A stretch of DNA of 8,645 nucleotides from Lysobacteraceae bacterium (lineage in GTDB: Bacteria; Pseudomonadota; Gammaproteobacteria; Xanthomonadales; Xanthomonadaceae): assembly GCA_004173415.1 (NCBI GenBank), contig SEHC01000154.1:1-8645 (forward strand). The letters run 5' to 3'. Below, piece after piece: positions 5,554-8,645 of the stretch. The notes beneath the pieces were generated by a model. It was not told where the DNA came from, searched no databases, and saw only the letters and a program-made list of their open reading frames with translations. Every line of letters starts with the position of its first letter. Position 1 is the first letter of the stretch. A program made the translations under genes and the position numbers.

Positions 5554-7380
5554 ATGGACTCGCTGCTGCTCTCGCGCCGTGACCTGGAATTCCTGCTGTA
5601 CGAATGGCTGGACGTGCTTGCGCTGACCACGGCCGGGCGCCACGCCGACCACGGCCGCGAAACCTTCGACGCGGTGCTCGACACCTGCGAACGCATCGCC
5701 ACGGAGAGGTTCGCGCCGCACAACCAGAAGGCCGACCAGCACGAGCCGCGGATCGAAGACGGGCGCGTGGCCCTGGTCGACGGGGTGAAGGAGGCGTTGC
5801 AGGCCTTCGCCGGGGCCGGGTTGCTGGCCGGGACCCGCGACTACGACCTCGGCGGCATGCAGCTGCCGCTGGTGGTGGAGAAGGCGGGCATGGCCTACCT
5901 GCTCGCCGCCAACATCGGCACCAGCGCCTACCCGATGCTGACCATGGGCAACGCCAGCCTGCTGCTGTCGCACGGCAGCCAGGCCCAGATCGACGCATTC
6001 GTGAAGCCCGAGCTGGAAGGCCGCTTCTTCGGCACCATGTGCCTGTCCGAACCGCAGGCCGGTTCGTCGCTGTCGGACATCACCACCCGCGCGGACTACG
6101 AGGGCGAGTCGGCGTTCGGCCCATGCTACCGGGTCAGCGGCAACAAGATGTGGATCTCCGGCGGCGACCACGAACTGGCGGAAAACATCGTGCACCTGGT
6201 CCTGGCCAAGATCCCCGGGCCCGACGGCAAACTGATCCCGGGCGTAAGGGGAATCTCGTTGCTGCTGGTGCCGAAGTTCCTGGTCAACGAGGACGGCAGC
6301 CTGGGCGAACGCAACGACGTGCAGCTGGCCGGGATCAACCACAAGATGGGCTATCGCGGCACGGTCAACTGCCTGCTGAACTTCGGCGAAGGCAACCCGC
6401 ATCGGCCGCAGGGAAAGGCCGGCGCCATCGGCTATCTGGTCGGACAGCCGCACCAGGGACTGGCCTGCATGTTCCACATGATGAACGAGGCGCGCATCGG
6501 CGTTGGCCTGGGCGCAGTGGCGCTGGGTTATACCGGTTACCTGCATTCGCTGGCCTATGCGCGGCAGCGGCCGCAGGGCCGCCTGGCCGGCGCCGCGGGC
6601 AGGGATCCGGCGAGTCCGCAGGCGCCGATCATCGGCCATGCCGACGTCAAGCGCATGCTGCTGGCGCAGAAGGCGTACGTGGAAGGTGGGCTTGCCCTGA
6701 ACCTCTACTGCGCCAGGCTGGTGGACCAGGCGGCCCTTGCCGCCGATGACGCCGCGCGCCTGCGGCTCAACCTGCTGCTGGACATCCTGACCCCGATCGC
6801 CAAGAGCTGGCCGGCGCAATGGTGCCTGGCGGCCAACGACCTGGCCATCCAGGTGCATGGCGGATACGGCTACACCCGCGACTACAAGGTCGAGCAGTTC
6901 TACCGCGACAACCGGCTCAACCCGATCCACGAAGGCACCCACGGCATCCAGGGGCTGGACCTGCTGGGTCGCAAGGTGGTGATGGAGGACGGGGCCGCAT
7001 TCAAGCTGTACGCCGGTCGGGTGGCGCATACGGTCGGCAAGGCCCATGCGCATGAAACCCTGGCCGGGTTCGCCGAAGCGCTGGAGAGCCGCTTCGGCAA
7101 GCTGGCCCAGGTCACCCGCACGCTATGGTCGGCCAGCGACCCGCAGCTGACCCTGGCCAATTCCAGCCTGTACCTGGAGGCATTCGGCCATATCACCCTG
7201 GCCTGGATCTGGCTGGAGCAGGCGCTGGCCGCCGACGGCAGGCAGGGCGATTTCTACGAAGGAAAGCGCAGCGCAGCGGGATACTTCTTCCGCTGGGAAC
7301 TGCCGAAAGTCGATTCGCAACTCGACCTGCTCGCCAGCCTGGACCGGACCACGCTGGACATGCGGGACGCATTCTTCTGA
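5554..7380 (+). CDS. Long-form acyl-CoA dehydrogenase with C-terminal extension (FadE/DmdC-like)
   Basis: At 608 residues this is much longer than the usual 380-400 of acyl-CoA dehydrogenases and matches the roughly 590-600 residue group with an added C-terminal helical domain, which includes several FadE proteins and DmdC. It should oxidise an acyl-CoA to trans-2-enoyl-CoA with FAD, passing electrons to ETF. Visible parts are a helical N-domain (about 35-155), the flavin strand TMCLSEPQAGSS (161-172), KMWISGGDHE (198-207), the QVHGGYGYTRDY C-domain segment, the catalytic glutamate E460 in NPIHEGTHGIQGLDLLGRKV, and the extension (about 465-605). Start ATG 5554 has GAGG (5544-5547) overlapping the thiolase stop, giving tight coupling. 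It is unlike the divergent ACAD10/11-type gene, so the two probably act at different steps. The exact chain-length preference is not readable from the sequence. Confidence 0.92.
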   Translation: MDSLLLSRRDLEFLLYEWLDVLALTTAGRHADHGRETFDAVLDTCERIATERFAPHNQKADQHEPRIEDGRVALVDGVKEALQAFAGAGLLAGTRDYDLGGMQLPLVVEKAGMAYLLAANIGTSAYPMLTMGNASLLLSHGSQAQIDAFVKPELEGRFFGTMCLSEPQAGSSLSDITTRADYEGESAFGPCYRVSGNKMWISGGDHELAENIVHLVLAKIPGPDGKLIPGVRGISLLLVPKFLVNEDGSLGERNDVQLAGINHKMGYRGTVNCLLNFGEGNPHRPQGKAGAIGYLVGQPHQGLACMFHMMNEARIGVGLGAVALGYTGYLHSLAYARQRPQGRLAGAAGRDPASPQAPIIGHADVKRMLLAQKAYVEGGLALNLYCARLVDQAALAADDAARLRLNLLLDILTPIAKSWPAQWCLAANDLAIQVHGGYGYTRDYKVEQFYRDNRLNPIHEGTHGIQGLDLLGRKVVMEDGAAFKLYAGRVAHTVGKAHAHETLAGFAEALESRFGKLAQVTRTLWSASDPQLTLANSSLYLEAFGHITLAWIWLEQALAADGRQGDFYEGKRSAAGYFFRWELPKVDSQLDLLASLDRTTLDMRDAFF

Positions 7381-7408
7381 TCGCCAACCACCACCACGGG
7401 AACACGCA

Positions 7409-8188
7409 ATGACCGGCAAGAACCTTTTCGACCTCAGCGGCAGGACCGCGCTGATCACCGGCGGCTCGCGCGGCCTTGGCCTGCAGATGGCCGAGGCGCT
7501 GGGCAGCCAGGGCGCCAGGCTGGTCCTGTCCGCGCGCAAGGCAGACGAATTGCAGCAGGCGCAGGCGCACCTGCAGAAGCTCGGCTACGAGGTGGACTGG
7601 GTCGCGGCCGATGGCTCCCGGGGCGCCGACATCCAGGCCCTGGCCGATGCGGCGCTGGAAAAGCTCGGCCACGTCGACATCCTGGTCAACAACGCCGGGG
7701 CCAGCTGGGGCGCGCCGGCCGAGGACTACCCGGCCGAAGCCTGGGACAAGGTCTTCGACCTCAACATCCGCGGCCTGTTCCTGCTGACCCAGAAGATCGG
7801 CAAGCGCTCGATGATCCCGCGCAGGTACGGCCGCATCCTCAACATCGCCTCGATCGCCGGATTGCGCGGCAATCCGCCCGGGGCCATGCAGACCATCGCC
7901 TACAACACCAGCAAGGGCGCGCTGGTTAATTTCACCCGCACCCTGGCTGGCGAGTGGGGCAGGCATGGCATCACCGTCAACGCCCTGGCGCCGGGTTTCT
8001 TCCCGTCGAAGATGTCCAACGTGCTGATCAAGACCCTGGGCGAAGAGGCGCTGATCGGCAACTCCCCGCTGCAACGCCTGGGCGACGACGAAGACCTCAA
8101 GGGCGCCGCGTTGCTGTTCGCCTCCGATGCGGGCAAGCACATCACCGGCCAGATCCTGGCCGTCGACGGCGGCTACAGCGCGGTCTGA
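7409..8188 (+). CDS. SDR-family oxidoreductase, likely NADP(H)-preferring
   Basis: This is a complete 259-residue classical short-chain dehydrogenase/reductase. It has the coenzyme loop TGGSRGLG (17-24), NNAG (94-97), and the catalytic set N119, S148, Y165 and K169 (YNTSK), ending in the usual GQILAVDGGYS. The second strand ends SARK (R43 after the strand), a basic position that usually selects NADPH. Members of this group reduce 3-keto or other keto thioesters or oxidise the hydroxyl form. In a locus with an ACAD10/11-type kinase, one attractive job is reduction of a 4-ketoacyl-CoA to the 4-hydroxyacyl-CoA that the kinase needs, as LvaD does for levulinyl-CoA. Another is acting on the 3-hydroxy intermediate. 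Start ATG 7409 follows CGGGAA with 7-bp spacing, 28 bp after the dehydrogenase stop, so it is probably co-transcribed. Fold and catalysis are sure; the substrate is inferred. Confidence 0.92.
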   Translation: MTGKNLFDLSGRTALITGGSRGLGLQMAEALGSQGARLVLSARKADELQQAQAHLQKLGYEVDWVAADGSRGADIQALADAALEKLGHVDILVNNAGASWGAPAEDYPAEAWDKVFDLNIRGLFLLTQKIGKRSMIPRRYGRILNIASIAGLRGNPPGAMQTIAYNTSKGALVNFTRTLAGEWGRHGITVNALAPGFFPSKMSNVLIKTLGEEALIGNSPLQRLGDDEDLKGAALLFASDAGKHITGQILAVDGGYSAV

Positions 8189-8214
8189 GCGAAGGCATGG
8201 CCTGGGAGGGCTCG

Positions 8215-8645
8215 ATGGACGATTTCAAGGGCAAGGTCGCGGTGATCACCGGCGCGGGATCCGGCTTCGGTCGCGAGTTCGCGCGCATCGGCGCCTCGCT
8301 GGGAATGAAGCTGGTGCTCGCCGACATCCAGGCCGATGCGCTGGAACAGACGCGCAGCGAACTGGCCGCGCAAGGGGCCGAGGTCGTGGCGCAGGTGGTG
8401 GACGTGTCCGATGGCGCACAGGTCGAAGCCCTGGCGGCAACCACGATGCACAACTTCGGCGCGGTGCACCTGCTGTTCAACAATGCCGGCATCGGCACCG
8501 CCGGGCTGATCTGGGAGAGCAGCGTACGCGACTGGGAGTGGTCGCTGGGGGTGAACCTGTGGGGCGTCATCCACGGCGTGCGCGCCTTCACTCCCCTGAT
8601 GCTGGCCGCGGCCCAGGCCGACCCGGGTTATCGCGGCCACATCGT
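8215..8645 (+). CDS. SDR-family oxidoreductase, likely NAD(H)-preferring, C-terminus beyond window
   Basis: This second classical short-chain dehydrogenase/reductase is cut by the right edge after 143 codons. It has the coenzyme loop TGAGSGFG (12-19) and NNAG (89-92), then NLWGVIHGVRAF, typical of the helix before the catalytic strand. The serine and the Tyr-x-x-x-Lys pair lie beyond the edge. Strand two ends LADIQ with D37, an acidic residue that usually selects NAD(H), unlike the basic residue of the preceding SDR. ATG 8215 is chosen because GGGAGGG (8204-8210) lies just upstream and the sequence MDDFKGKVAVITG fits the family; the in-frame ATG at 8197 has poor spacing. The gap to the previous gene is 26 bp, so it probably sits in the same operon. 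It may oxidise a hydroxyacyl or alcohol intermediate; the substrate is unknown. Confidence 0.9.
   Translation, partial: MDDFKGKVAVITGAGSGFGREFARIGASLGMKLVLADIQADALEQTRSELAAQGAEVVAQVVDVSDGAQVEALAATTMHNFGAVHLLFNNAGIGTAGLIWESSVRDWEWSLGVNLWGVIHGVRAFTPLMLAAAQADPGYRGHI

Noticed and set aside
3319..5998. Long minus-strand open frames (3319-4818 and 4331-5998).
   Set aside because: They lie opposite the dehydrogenase, thiolase and acyl-CoA dehydrogenase genes, are rich in Arg/Ala/Gly/His/Gln low-complexity text, and show no family motifs. They are GC-rich antisense shadows.
1..8645. Search for CRISPR arrays, tRNA/rRNA, insertion sequences, phage or defence genes.
   Set aside because: No repeat-spacer pattern, RNA gene, transposase motif or terminal repeats were seen; all coding sequence is metabolic.

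Overview
The window is a high-GC, gene-dense bacterial chromosome segment devoted to acyl-CoA (fatty-acid type) catabolism. Codon use, the mix of families and the weak GGA-type ribosome sites suggest a gammaproteobacterium near Xanthomonadaceae (Lysobacter, Luteimonas, Pseudoxanthomonas or Stenotrophomonas-like). This placement is inference from the protein families; there is no rRNA or other marker in the window.

Layout. On the minus strand, running off the left edge, is the N-terminus of an ACAD10/11-like (LvaC-like) acyl-CoA dehydrogenase. It is divergent, across a 200-bp intergenic region, from a plus-strand operon-like series. The series is: a ComB-type phosphatase-family protein; an APH-fold kinase of the ACAD10/11 or LvaA kind, overlapping the phosphatase gene by ATGA; a 110-bp gap with alternative hairpins and a 19-codon mini-ORF; a bifunctional enoyl-CoA hydratase/3-hydroxyacyl-CoA dehydrogenase gene broken by an internal out-of-frame deletion; a thiolase; a long (608 aa) acyl-CoA dehydrogenase with an extra C-terminal domain; a complete SDR; and a second SDR cut by the right edge.

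How the genes may work together. In the Pseudomonas putida levulinate pathway and in mammalian ACAD10/ACAD11, an APH-fold kinase phosphorylates a 4-hydroxyacyl-CoA, and a partner ACAD-fold enzyme then removes the phosphate to give an enoyl-CoA. Both partners are here, divergently transcribed, and the genes after the kinase encode hydratase, dehydrogenase, thiolase, desaturation and ketone/alcohol redox steps. The most coherent reading is a gamma-hydroxy (or other hydroxy/keto) acid catabolic locus feeding beta-oxidation. The substrate is not known from sequence. No acyl-CoA synthetase or transcription factor gene lies in the window.

Most notable signals: (1) the kinase/ACAD pair with a ComB-like phosphatase coupled to the kinase; (2) two mirrored tandem operators (GRAAC-N2/3-GTTCC boxes separated by 7 bp) facing both divergent genes; (3) the deletion that removes the NAD-binding core of the hydratase/dehydrogenase and shifts its frame.
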